Of a stretch of DNA of 64,000 bases, positions 34,043 through 47,500 are shown piece after piece. The first letter of the stretch is position 1. Each line of letters opens with the position of its first letter. The notes under the pieces are model-generated. The model did not search any database. It was not told the origin of the DNA and saw only the letters and a program-made list of their open reading frames with translations. Origin of the DNA: Pterois miles (taxonomy: Eukaryota; Chordata; Actinopteri; Perciformes; Scorpaenidae); the NCBI GenBank assembly GCA_947000775.1, contig CAMQGK010000514.1, positions 2,578,001-2,642,000 on the forward strand, written 5' to 3'. The translations under genes were made by a program, and so were the position numbers.

Positions 34043-37000
34043 TCCTAGAGGTCACCACAGGTCATTTTCTACAGTGATCAATGAAATGGCTCCTATGTGG
34101 ACTAACATCATCACACATGGATCCAGTTGGACTCATTGATCCACCAGAGTCTCAGCTTTACAGTCAATTTATGCATCTTGGGCATGTCTGTAAAGGGGAG
34201 ACTGGTGGGGACCCAGAGAACCCATTTACATCCACACATCTGGAGGTCAGAGGTCAACGGACCCCTTTGAAAATAGCAATGCCAGTTTTTCCTCTGCAAA
34301 ATTTGTCGCATTATTCAGCAATCTTGTCAACAAGCTGGTATGACGTGTTTGGCACCAGTGGATTCATTAAGTGTTCTAGTTTCATGTGATTCCAGTACCT
34401 TCACTCTAACTTTAAAATTAAACCTGCTACAACCTGTTTAAGAGCATAAATGTGCATAAATGCTTGACCTGTACTCTGCTCTGAGCCTGCAGCCAAGACT
34501 CTGAGGATACACAGACAGGAAAGGCTGCAATCAATCTTTGAGGCAGGAAAACATTTGGTTCGTTATCTAGAGCAGCTTTCTCTCTCAACTTCAAGATTAG
34601 CTTATCTGTGTTTGTGTTTACCACATGTACTGCATTTCACAACCACAATAACATTTAGTTTTGATGGAAGTACCTCTGTGATTCAGAGATGACGGGGCAG
34701 AAACTTGCAGCGATCCAGTTGGTGGTCTGACATTTTCTTGGCAGCCTGATACGAGCTGCCGTCTCTGCCAGGAACGCAGCTCTTGTACACAACTGTTTTA
34801 GGTTTGAGTAGCTTGTTTTGTCCGGCACAATGACGAGAGGATGAGCCTTTACAGTGAGTGTGGTATCTGTGCTTCTCCAAGACAGACACATCTGTGAACA
34901 ACACAAAGTCTGAGCAACAGCAGAAATATTTCCACTACGATTTTCCATGCACGCAGGATTTATGAGAGGGCCCACTTTCAGTAGCGTTGATGCACTGATG
35001 GTCTGAACTTTCCGCTGCATGAAGCAAAACCACAAGCCTTAGCAGCCAGAGCTTTTCATGTGCGGCTGATTTAAGTTACATAAAAGGCCATAATTAACAA
35101 AACCTGAGACCCAAAACTATTTTTCATTTCTTTCTTTGCTTTGTCCACGGACGGCTCTGCTGAAAACGCAGCATCTTTATCTGCTATGTTTCACAGTCAG
35201 ACTTTTACAATATTTGCAGTCTGTCAAGGGATGAATGCTGTTATCTTTTGTCTACTCGGCTGGAAAATGTGTTGTTGGGCCCCTACCCTCCAAACCTAAC
35301 CCTAAACATTCCCATTAAGCATCGACTACATGCCCAGAGTGCCGAACTAATCCTTCGCTGTTCCAGTTCTCCTCAATGTTTCTGTGAATTAAAATGATTA
35401 AACACAGATTTATTTAGGAATTTTAACTCTACATGTTTATATACTGGAAAAACTACACAGCCCACACTGGACCAATAGACTCCTTAACATTTTGATATAC
35501 TTACATGTACTATAACAAAGGCTATATATATGTTTCTTTATGTCAGTCAGTGCTGCACCCGAATCGTGCTCGTTAAGTGTGCATTATTAGCTGTTATAAG
35601 CCTCAAACGTGGGTGAATAGGGGACTACTACACCTACGCTGTAAAAGAGAAAGTGAAACTTGAAAGTTGTAACACATTGAAAAACTGAATGAAACGTTCA
35701 GTTTTGAACACACACAAAACCACGTAGTTCAGTTAAAGGTCCTGACACACCAAGCCAAAAGTTGGCCTCTGTGAGCGTCTGTTGTTACTTTGTTTGTTTT
35801 TTCGTCCAGTTCAGCTCGTCAGTGAGGGAAATCACTCTGATTGGCCGTTCATCTTAAACCAATCAGTGCACGAGAAGAGAAACAGAAGTGAGGAGAGCGA
35901 GCCAATGAGGAAAGTCAAGAGGAAAAACACACTTCTCATGTGGCGTGTTGAGCTTTGAATCCAGCTTGGGGAGGTTAGCATGTTCTCCCTGTGTTAGCGT
36001 GGGTTTTCTCCAGGTTCTCCGGCTTCCTCCCACAGTCCAAAGACATCCAGGTTAATTGATGACTCTAAATTGCCCGAATGTGAGCGTGAATGGTTGTCTG
36101 TCTTCTTGGAAGGATGGATGGATGGATGGATGGATGGATGAATGGATGGATGGATGGATAGCTCTTCGTCAGCCAAGACAAGGCGATTCGAGGCGACCTG
36201 CTGTGCCTGGTTGGTGATCCAGCTATGACTGTATTTTACCCCCAAACACATCATTTGGCAAAGAAACCAATTGTCCATAAAACTATAATTGTGTCTGAGA
36301 AACACTTTGAGGTCTGAACATTGGACCTGGAGCATATAATACATGTTATTACACAGTCAGAAAAACGATGACTGGCAGTGCTGAGAAGAGGCTGCCCAGT
36401 CCAGCACACCGAGGGAGAGTAACGGCTTGTTGTGGGACATCAGGAAACACGTCTAGCAGAAGAAAACAAGCCGCCCTCTGTGTCGGCGTTGGAGTCTGAT
36501 GATAGTTGCATAACGGCTGAAGCTCTTTGAAGATCTCCTCCCTGTAATATTCCTCCACATGAAACCAATTTTATACTTGAAGTCTTTAAGCAGTTTCTCA
36601 TCAGACAGCTGAGGAGGTGTAACGAGACGCTGAGCTGATTGAAGGTTGACATCTCCTCCATCCATCTGTTGGCGGCTCTGTTAACAGCTGGATTTACAGG
36701 ATATTGTGCACACATGGTAAAAACACTGCATAAGAATATAACTTGAATTTTGAATTTACTGTTTAGCTACTGATATTAAGAGTTCTTAGTTAGGCCATAT
36801 TTACCAACCTTCAGACAAAAAATAAGAAGTATGTTGAAACCAAGCATTGTTTCCTGCATTCTGGTGACTTTATAAGAACAAAAAGGCAAAATAATTATAA
36901 TTAACTACACTGCAAGATCAGTTTTATGTTAAATAGCTAATTTTTAGTTCTCAGGAACGAGTATAGACTAAACCAAACCACGAGCAGCGGTTTGAGTTTG

Positions 37001-38489
37001 AGAGCAGAGATTGTATTGATCTGCTCCTCTCACACTACACTACAAAGCGTATTTACCAAAAATGTTAAACTACATATGTTGTTTATAAGAAAAGATGGCT
37101 TCTGAAAAAAGTGTTCCTCCTTTTTTGTTCGTCTTCCAGCAACAGGTGTCAATTTCTGCTCATTACATGTATATAGTCTTTTCAAAATAAACTTCCATCT
37201 TCACAGGAAACAACTTCCTTAACAAAACTACTAGATGGTGGATTGAGTTAAAATAACTCCAGAAGTGGCGTTAACTAAGTACGGAAGTTACCTGACAAAT
37301 AAATCGTTGACTTCTGGTTTCACACGGGGCACCAATAGTCTCCCGGGTATTTTTTGATCCACCCACCTACCCTGACCACTTCCCTACCATGCATTTCCCG
37401 CTCTTTATACTTCCTGGTTTATGATTACTTGTATTCCATAGAAATTCAGTTCATGTTATATAGGTCTAGCTATGGTGTACTGGCTGTGTACAGAATGGCT
37501 GTCTGGGGAGACCATTAGGACTTGGCAATGGTCGTATGGTCTCAGACCAAAACAAACCAGTGAACTGAACTCTCTTTCAGAACCAGGTCCTGCTGCGTTT
37601 ATGTGTAATGTCTGAGTTTCAGTTGTAACTCCTTTTATAGATGCAGTTAGACGTTTGCTGTAAACACGTCTGAGCTAACAAACAGACACGAAGAGAAGCA
37701 GAGAAACGTAAAAGTTCATATAACCCTCCAATAAAATAACTGGTTGTTTTCCTCTTTTCACTCATCTCTCTGAAGCCAGAGCAAAGAAAGCAGCCGAGAA
37801 GGAAGCCAAAGCAAAGAAGCAGAAAGCCCCTAAACCCACCAAAAAGCCCAAAGCCCCCAAACCCACCAAAAAACCCAAAGCGCCAAAACCCACAAAGAAG
37901 CCGAAGGCGCCCAAAGCCACCAAGAAACCAAAGGAGACGACCACGGCGCCGCCAGTCACCAAGAGTCCTTCTCTGGACGAGGAAGAGGAGCGGCTGCTCA
38001 TCGAACTGGGCTGGGACACACGTATGTACATAATATACTCCTGGTTTTAGAGAGACCACTTTACAGCCCGATCCTGCCTTCTTTTTAAGGTTGTGAATCA
38101 CTGTATCTGTGTAGAAACGCCCTACAAAATACTGCAACATGGTAAAAAAAAAAAAAAACAAGTTTAAATCATGTCTAGACTGGAGGGTATCAGAAGCATT
38201 TATTTATGCTTTAAGACCATTTTTTTGGACTACATGGATTCGCTGCATAGTGCACCTCTATTTCTGTGGGGATTCCCATGCAGTATGCATTCAGTTCATC
38301 ATGACAATGTGCCTTGAGCTTTGACCCTCTTGCTCTTATCGTGCCTTCAAGTGGGGTCATGTTTACCGTCTTCACCAGAAGAGACCATACGAACGCCCCC
38401 CTCCTGTCGTATATTGAGATCCGAGTTCACGAGTTGTGACGTGTTTGTTGACGCTGTCAGGCCGTGGAAGTTAATTTTTCGGAGCATAA

Positions 38490-38531
<42 letters not shown>

Positions 38532-41500
38532 TAGCCTCTGTGGCTTCCAGTCGCCGACAGTAACGTTAATATTGCCATTGCTTAGCAGCGATGCTCTTCA
38601 TGATTTATCCACTTGAATGATAAGCATTTAGTGTACACGACTTCCCATGTTGTAAACACAAGCTCACAAGAGTCATTTGAAGGCACCAATATCTCAGCTG
38701 CACAGAGGATTGTGGGTCAGAATAGCCAGAACAGCATGCTGGCTTTCATACGACCAGATGTCGGACATCTGGTATTTTTGGCATACTGCATACTTGGCAT
38801 ACTTTCCTGGCACATTAAATAGTATATTAGTATGGATGTTGGATAGATGGAAATGTGTGGTCTGACAGGACGATTCCACCTTTTAACTGTTTAACTTGAC
38901 CTTCACAGTGATTCGACCTGTGACCCCAGTGGGGCCCGCATGGGAAGAGCCCGTCGAACCAGACCTGGGTAAGACTTTCACCACGGGTCACTGAGCCGGG
39001 TTTAGTGCTCACTCAGGGTCAAGGGTCAGGGTCATAAATGTCAGAGAAGCAGAGCAGACAGTTTATCACATTAAACTCCACCACATTTATCTAATAAGTT
39101 ACTTTGAAGATCAACAAAGTAATTCATATATTAATGATTATTAATAATAATTAATTTAAAAAATATATTATTATCGGTTAAGATAAAACTTAACGGATCC
39201 TCTGGGTTAAATTCAGCAGCAGACCACAAAAGATATATTCTAAATTATGGATAAATACAATTAAAATTATAGACAACAATACAGAGAAAATATCTACAAC
39301 GCACTTTAATAGTGACAGAAAAGATAAGGAAATAAAGGAAATTGAAAATTAATAAATAGGATAAGAAAAGTTAAGATAAGAAAACAAAATTTAAATTAAA
39401 TAAATTAAATTAATTAATAGTATTTTAGTGTAGTACACTTATACTTGAGTTTAAATAAAAAAAAAACCTTAAAGGGTCTTACTTTAGACGTTTAGATGAT
39501 TTAGTATCAGCTACATAGAATTAGTGTTGCTGGACGCCGACTCTGCAGATGACGGACGGATGTTTTTCATCAACATCCGCTCAGAGACAGAAATTATATG
39601 AAGCCTTTTATAACGAAGTAACGACGAGGGCTGTGAAAATAGACATGGACGCTGATTTATTATAAAGATGTTTTCAGCAAGCAAATAATGAGACTAGAGG
39701 GCAAATTGTAATCAAATTAAAGGTGAGAATGCAAACTTATTTCCTCTATAATGACAATGGACTTCTGTTTGTGCTGTTTTCTTCACAGATCTTGTTAAAA
39801 AACAAACCACAACTACTGAGGTCATCGTGTATATACCAGGTACCCCCATCATAACATACGCATTTTATTTTTATAAGAGTTAAAGACAAATACAGGCAGT
39901 GCATTATACTGTATATACACACACTTATTTACATATATACAGTACACATACAGTATAGAATAAAAGTGGTAAATAATAGTCAAAAATGATTTGTAAGGTT
40001 GAAAATATTTATTTATTTATTTATTTATATTTAATATTTTATTTTATTCATTTAATTTTTTAAACATGTGATTGATGTGAACTTGTTTAGGTTTCGTTAC
40101 CAAAAAAAACCGGCATGGTTTGGCTTAAAATGACCATGTTTGTTGTTATTAAACTACGGACATAAGTAAGTAATAAGGTACAGCGAGCTGATCATTGCTG
40201 TGAAATAAACCCTGAGAGGGCGAAGCGGCGCTCCAGCCCATAAACCCTGACATGAAGCAGAAGGTCACTCATCACCCTGAAGGGCTTTATTTCACACAAT
40301 GACCTGCTAGCTGTACATTATCCTGCTTATTGCACTGACATTTACTTAAGAAATCAATTATTTGAACCAAAAACAGTCCTCCACAGTCCGACATCAGAAC
40401 TGTGCCCATAGCAACAGTCTGCTATACATAGCAACGGTCTGTTACACATAGCAACGGTCTGTTACACATAGCATCGGTCTGTTACACATAGCATCGGTCT
40501 GTTACACATAGCAACGGTCTTTTATAGATAGCAACAGTCTGCTATACATAGCAACGGTCTGTTACACATAGCAACAGTCTGTTACACATAGCATCGGTCT
40601 GTTACACATAGCAACGGTCTTTTATAGATAGCAACAGTCTGTTATACATAGCATCGGTCTGTTATAGATTTTAATAAAGTTATAAATAGATAGCATTGGT
40701 CTGTTACACATAGCAACGGTCTGTTACACATAGCAACGGTCTGTTACACATAGCAACAGTCTGTTATACATAGCATCGGTCTGTTACACATAGCAGCGGT
40801 CTGTTATAGATAGCAACAGTCTGCTAAACATAGCAACGGTCTGTTACACATAGCAACAGTCTGCTAAACATAGCAACGGTCTGTTACACATAGCAACGGT
40901 CTGTTACACATAGCAACAGTCTGTTACACATAGCAACGGTCTGTTATACATAGCAGCTTTCTGCTATACATAGCTTCGGTCTGCTATACATAGCAACGGT
41001 CTGTTATACATAGCAACGGTCTGTTATAGATAGCAACGGTCTGTTACACATAGCAACGGTCTGTTACACATAGCAGTGGTCTGTTGTAAATTTCCCCACT
41101 GTGGGACTAATAAAGGAATATCTTATCTTAGATAGCAACGGTCTGTTATACATAGCAGCTTTCTGCTATACATAGCAGTGGTCTGTTATAGATAGCAACG
41201 GTCTGTTACACATAGCAATGGTCTGTTACACATAGCAGTGGTCTGTTATACATAGCAACGGTCTGTACTACAACAACATAGCATCGGTCTGTTACACATA
41301 GCAACAGTCTGTTATACATAGCATCGGTCTGTTATAGATAGCATTGGTCTGTTACACATAGCAGCGGTCTGTTACACATAGCAACAGTCTGTTATACATA
41401 GCATCGGTCTGTTACACATAGCAACAGTCTGTTACACATAGCAACGGTCTGTTACACATAGCAACAGTCTGTTATACATAGCATCGGTCTGTTACACATA

Positions 41501-44500
41501 GCAGCGGTCTGTTATAGATAGCAACAATCTGCTAAACATAGCATCGGTCTGTTACACATAGCAACAGTCTGCTAAACATAGCAACGGTCTGTTACAAAAC
41601 AACATAGCAATGGTCTGTTACACATAGCAATGGTCTGTTACACATAGCAACAGTCTGTTACACATAGCAACGGTCTGTTATACATAGCAGCTTTCTGCTA
41701 TACATAGCTTCGGTCTGCTATACATAGCAACGGTCTGTTATACATAGCAACGGTCTGTTATACATAGCAACGGTCTGTTACACATAGCAACGGTCTGTTA
41801 CACATAGCAGTGGTCTGTTGTAAATTTCCCCACTGTGGGACTAATAAAGGAATATCTTATCTTAGATAGCAACGGTCTGTTATACATAGCAGCTTTCTGC
41901 TATACATAGCAGTGGTCTGTTATAGATAGCAACGGTCTGTTACACATAGCAACGGTCTGTTACACATAGCAGTGGTCTGTGACACATAGCAACGGTCTGT
42001 TACACATAGCAGTGGTCTGTGACACATAGCAACGGTCTGTTACACATAGCAACAGTCTGTTACACATAGCAGCGGTCTGTTACACATAGCAACAGTCTGT
42101 TACACATAGCAACAGTCTGTTACACATAGCAGCGGTCTGTTACACATAGCAACAGTCTGTTAAACATAGCAACGGTCTGTTACACATAGCAATGGTCTGT
42201 TACACATAGCAACAGTCTGTTACACATAGCAACGGTCTGTTACACATAGCAACGGTCTGTTACACATAGCAACAGTCTGTTACACATAGCATCGGTCTGT
42301 TATAAAGGCAGAAATAAAGGCAAGACTTCCCTTAATTTAGTTCAGACCGGTCTAGGTTTTGTTCATGTTGCCTCTCAGGGCCTCCGTACTGAGGGATCAT
42401 CAACATAAAGTCTGGAATCATCTGTTTGCTTCTGTTTCAGAGGAAACCACCACCATCCCGTTTGTCGGCCCCTGGTACGAAGAGTACGATTACGCCGACT
42501 GTACGTCCATCATGTAAAACACACTGCAGATAACTTCCTGTCGGTGACTAAACGAGCTGCAGTTATGAGATGAGCTGTTCTGTCTGATTCTGTCTCCACA
42601 GTGGCTGCTAAGAAACAGGAAGAAGAGGAGGAGAGAGCTCGAAAAGAAAAGGCAGAAAAAGGTTTTTACATTACATTTTGTTCTGGAAATCACATGGATG
42701 AATCTGCCGCTGAAAACAGTCCCCAGCTGATGCACTATTTTATTTCTTCCTGTTTGTTTGATCAAACGAGCAGCTGTTTTAGGAAACTGAAACTTACTGA
42801 AACTTAAACGTTGTTTACAGCTCCGGTAGGACCCAGTGGGCTTGGAGTATTGACAGACAGATGAACATGAGTCTTTTCATGGGAATGGTTGTCAATAAGC
42901 CAAGTATGCACTGATCAGCCATAACATTATGACCACTGACAGGTGAAGTTAATAACATTGATTATCTGTTACAGTGGCTCCTGGCAGTGGGGGGATATAT
43001 TAGGCAGGAAGTGAACATTTGACATGTTGGAGGCAGAAAAAATGGGCAGCGTAAGGATGAGAGCGACTTTGACGAGGACCAGACTGTGATGGCTGGACGA
43101 CCGGGTCAGAACATCCAGAACTGCAGCTCTAGTGGATGTTCCCGGTCTGCATTGGTCAGGACCGACCAGAGGTGGTCCAAGGAGGGAGAACCGGTGAACC
43201 AGAGACAGGGTCATGGGTGGCCAAGACTCACTAATGCATGTGGGGAGCAAAGGCTGGACCATGTTCTGATCCAATAGAAGAGCTGCTGTAGGTCAGACTG
43301 CTGAAAAAGTTCATGCTGGTTGTGACAGAAAGGAGTCCGAACCCACGGTGCATAAGTCTGTTGTGTACGGGGCTGCGTAGCCCCAGACTGGTTAGGGTGC
43401 CCATGCTGACCCGTGTCCACCGCCAATAACGGGCTGGTGAGCATCAGAACTGGGCCACGGAGCAATAGAAGAAGGTGGCCTGGTCTGATGAATCACGTTT
43501 TCTTTTCTTTGGCTGGCCGGGAGCAGCGTCGCATCGCTTACCAGGGGAAGACATGGCATCAGGATGCATTATGGGAAGAAGGCACGCTGGTGGAGGCAGT
43601 GTGAAGACTGTAAAAATGGCTCAAGAATGGTTTGAGTTCGAAGCGTTGACTTGGTCTCCACAGTCTCCAGATCTCAGTCCAACAGAGCATCTGTGGGATG
43701 TGCCGGACCTACTCAACATTAGGCAGGTGGTCATAATGTTATGGCTGATCGGTGTATGTCTGGACCATGTCTGCGAATTTGTTCCAGGAATAGTCAGTGG
43801 TCACGTCTATAATGATAAATCCAGTGGTACATATCCACCAGGTCCAGCAAGGACACAAGGGTTGAAGAACATACTGTATGTTACAGGAAGTGAAAGTCAG
43901 TTGTTCGTTCCGTTGCTAGGCGTCCGCCTACAAAGGGCCGTACAAAAGTAAAGCTAATTTCTACTCTTTTGTCATATTCTACCAAAAGCATTTTCAGTCC
44001 AAAATGGTGGCAAATGTCAAAAACTAGTGGACGCGCTGCACCACGCAACTGGCCGTTGAAGCGGTGACGATCGACTGATTGGTTCCTGGTTTTCTGCTCG
44101 CCGTTTCAAGCAGGAAACAACATGGCGGCCTGCTCGGAAACTATTCTGTCTAAACAATCCGCCAAAACCTACTCCGAACAGGCGAATGTGGTTTCATCTT
44201 AGGACTAGGTCACCTAGTTTCACAGCTCGGCCCAAGTTTTCGTGGCGCTGGACAGGCTCATTTGCACAAAGGACCGTTCCCGCCTTTTCATTTTGAAAGA
44301 GCAACAGCCAATGAGGAAACAACACTCGACCGACTAATCGCGTAACTTCATCACTCAGTGACGGCATTTTGTGTTTGTAGGGCTGAACCTCTGAAGTCCA
44401 GCCAAAAACAGAGAATAACACCAGACTTTTCCTTCATCCTTAATTATTCTGTTTTTGTTAAATCACTGACGATAAGAAATATGAGATGGAGGTGGGAGGA

Positions 44501-47500
44501 GGTGGGTTGTTATATAACAGAGATCAGCTGTCTGATGTTGTATGATATCAAGAGGAAGGAGTGACTGAAAAGATCAGTTTAATAACAGCTAATAATATCT
44601 GACATAACGTTTTCCTGTAAAACCAAATGAAGAGTTTGAAAAATCGCCTTTGAAATCCAGTTTTCTGCATGACGACATCAGCTCAGACTGACCCATGTTT
44701 CAGACACGAGGAGGAATGTGTGCGTGGAGATGAAGGTGCACTGTGCAGCACATATGGACGTATTTGTGTGGTGGTGGCGGTTGGCTGGAGAGCGAGTCCA
44801 TGTGAAAACATGTTTTAACACATGTTGTTTTCTCATTACGCTGCGAAGCCGAGCGGCTGAGGAAGAAGTGGGAGGAGGAGGAAGAGGAGAGACTGAAGCA
44901 GATCTCAACGCCTGTTGAACCAAAAAGTAAGACAATCATTCAGGTTTCACCTCGTTTCTCACTTTTTAAATTCTCAAGTCATACTTTTGAAGTACTGCAC
45001 CTACAAGTACAAATCTGAGGTACTTGTACTTCACTTTAGTATTTCTATTTTCTGCTACTTTATACTTGTACCCCACAAGTGTACAAAGGAGTTTACTTTA
45101 ATTCAGACCAATACTACTGTCATTACCATTTTACTCTGACAACGCTATGCTTAAATTATTTTTAACTCTTTTTTAAAGCTAAATATGTTATTTTTAACTC
45201 TTTTTAAAACTGTATTGTTATTTTTTTTTATTTATTTTTTTTTAGGGTGGGAGGGCCTTTTTCTTTGTTTTTATTTCATGTCACAAACACTCAGTTATGT
45301 TCTACATTAATATGACCTTTGACATAAAAAATAAATAAAGACCTAAAGATTTGTCACATAATGCAGCTGTAATATTAATCCACTAACATCAGATATAATA
45401 GTAAAACACTGAGTCACAGGAACATTTTACTGAACTATCAGTACTTCAACTACATACAGTATGGCTGATACATATTTTAACTCCAGTCAGGTTTCCAGTG
45501 CATACTTTTACTTGTAGTGGAGTATTTCCACAGTGTGGTATTAGTAGTTTTACTGTAGTAAAGGATCTGAACACTTCCTCCAGCACTGTTCATCCACTAA
45601 GCCTCGTTTCTAACTACAACATTGTCTTGAGCAACAAGTTTTACTGCGTCTCATTAAAGAGAAAAAGTGCTTTAGATGGACTCGTTAACGGCTGCTCTGC
45701 TGCCAGCCAGTGTTTTGAATCAGGAACATTAACCAGATCCGGTTTGTGTTTGCTTCCCGTCTCAGAGTGTCCTCCTCTGGGCCTGGAGTCCCACCGGGTG
45801 GAAGACGACCAGCTGCTGGCGTCCTCCCAGTCTCACCACGGCTTCACGGCTCAGAGGGGACGACTCAACATGCAGGTAGGACTAGTACAGCTGCTGAAGT
45901 CTGCTGTCAAAGCTGTCATCTGTTTACAAGTATGGATGGAGGTAGAGAGAAAAGCTGTATGTTGTGTGCAGGGCTCTGACAACGAGGAGGACCTGTACGG
46001 CGGAGCGTGGTGTGCAGAGCCAGAGGAGAGCAACCACTGGTTTGAGGTGGATGCCCGCCGAGAGGTGGAGTTCACCGGGGTCATCACTCAGGGGAGAAAC
46101 TCAGAGCAGATGTGAGTCGAAACTCCACTTCATAGAATAATCACAATCATTTATTTATAAAGCACTTTTCAAAAACAAGTCACAAAGGGCTTTACAAATA
46201 ATACAAAGCAGCACAAATTAACAGGGAGCAATAAATAAAAATATAGTTGATATAGTGAAAAAGACAGCAAGGTAAAAGTACTGAAACGCAGTTAAAACAA
46301 GCAGTTTAATAACAAGAATAACCGAGTGAGAGGCAAAAGTCTAAAAATGTTTTTAAAAGAGATTTAAAAGACAAAACAGATCTAGTCTGCCTGATCTCGG
46401 TCCCGAGTCGCCCTGACTCCAAAGGCTCGGCCTCCTCTGGTTTTTAGCCTGGACCTTTCAGGCTGCATTCAGGATCGTATTGGGTTAGTAGATCAGAGAT
46501 ATACGATGCTAAAATGTACAGAGATGCTAAAACTGGTGTTATGTGGACTCTTCTGGAGTCTGGCTGCAGTATTTTGAAGTAAATGCTGCTAAACTTTGGA
46601 GAGGTTGGGTGAGACAAGAACGCTGTGAGTTACAGTCGTCGGAGATTTTAAAAAATAAGGGTTAAAAGTCTGAGATATTCCTAAATTGTGAAAAGCACGA
46701 TTGAATAACGGACTTCACCTGTCGGTGAAGTTACGTCTGTTATCAAAGATCACACACATTTCTTCTACAACAATTCTTTACACAATTAACACTTGAAATG
46801 ATGAAGACACTGATGAAGAAGGCAGGTTAGTACAACATGTAATGCAGGTTTGGTTAATGTGACCTGTAGGTGTGAATGTGATCTGGCAACCTGTCCAAGG
46901 TGAATCCCGCCTTCAGCCACCGTCAGCTGGGATTGGCTTTTTACAGCTTTTTCCCTGAAAACAGCTGGTGGTGGAAATGAGAGCGAAGTTGTGGATTGTA
47001 AAAAAACAAAAACAAGACAATGAGCTGAAAGATGCTAAAATGCTCCAGAGAGCTGAGAGAAACTGCAGTATAAAAATATTTATTACACGGCTCTGTTGAA
47101 TACTCGGTTGTGTTTTACGGTCTTATTTCTGTCAAGCAGACCGTTGCTGTGGATGTAGTTCTGATGTTGGACTCTGGCGGACCATTTTTGTGTCAGTTTA
47201 TCGATTTCTTAAGCAGTCTTCCATCGCCCCGTCTGGGTTTATTTAACGACCCGCTAGCTCTACATTATCCGCTACTGACTAGTGCAGCTGTAAAGTCATG
47301 GGGATTTTCCTGGCATCAGCACAAATTATGATTAATGTCATTTTCTTCCTGTAGGGAGGATTTTGTGTCGTCCTACTTTGTGGCGTTCAGTAACGACAGC
47401 CGCGACTGGACGACACTTCACGACGGCTACGCTGAATGGGTGAGGGGACACTAAATGCAAACAGTAGTTTATAGTTGTAATCTATAAACAGTAGTTTACA

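Noticed and set aside
40409..42303. Regular direct repeats resembling a CRISPR array
   Set aside because: Units are 20 bp head-to-tail with no unique spacers, inside an intron of a vertebrate gene. It is a minisatellite.
43475..43951. 158-codon ORF as an intact transposase
   Set aside because: It joins unrelated pieces across the internal deletion and runs past the right terminal repeat; the Tc1 element is broken.
45498..46115. 205-codon ORF
   Set aside because: Two real aebp1 exons (45766-45875, 45972-46111) read through the short intron between them; the N-terminal part is intronic.
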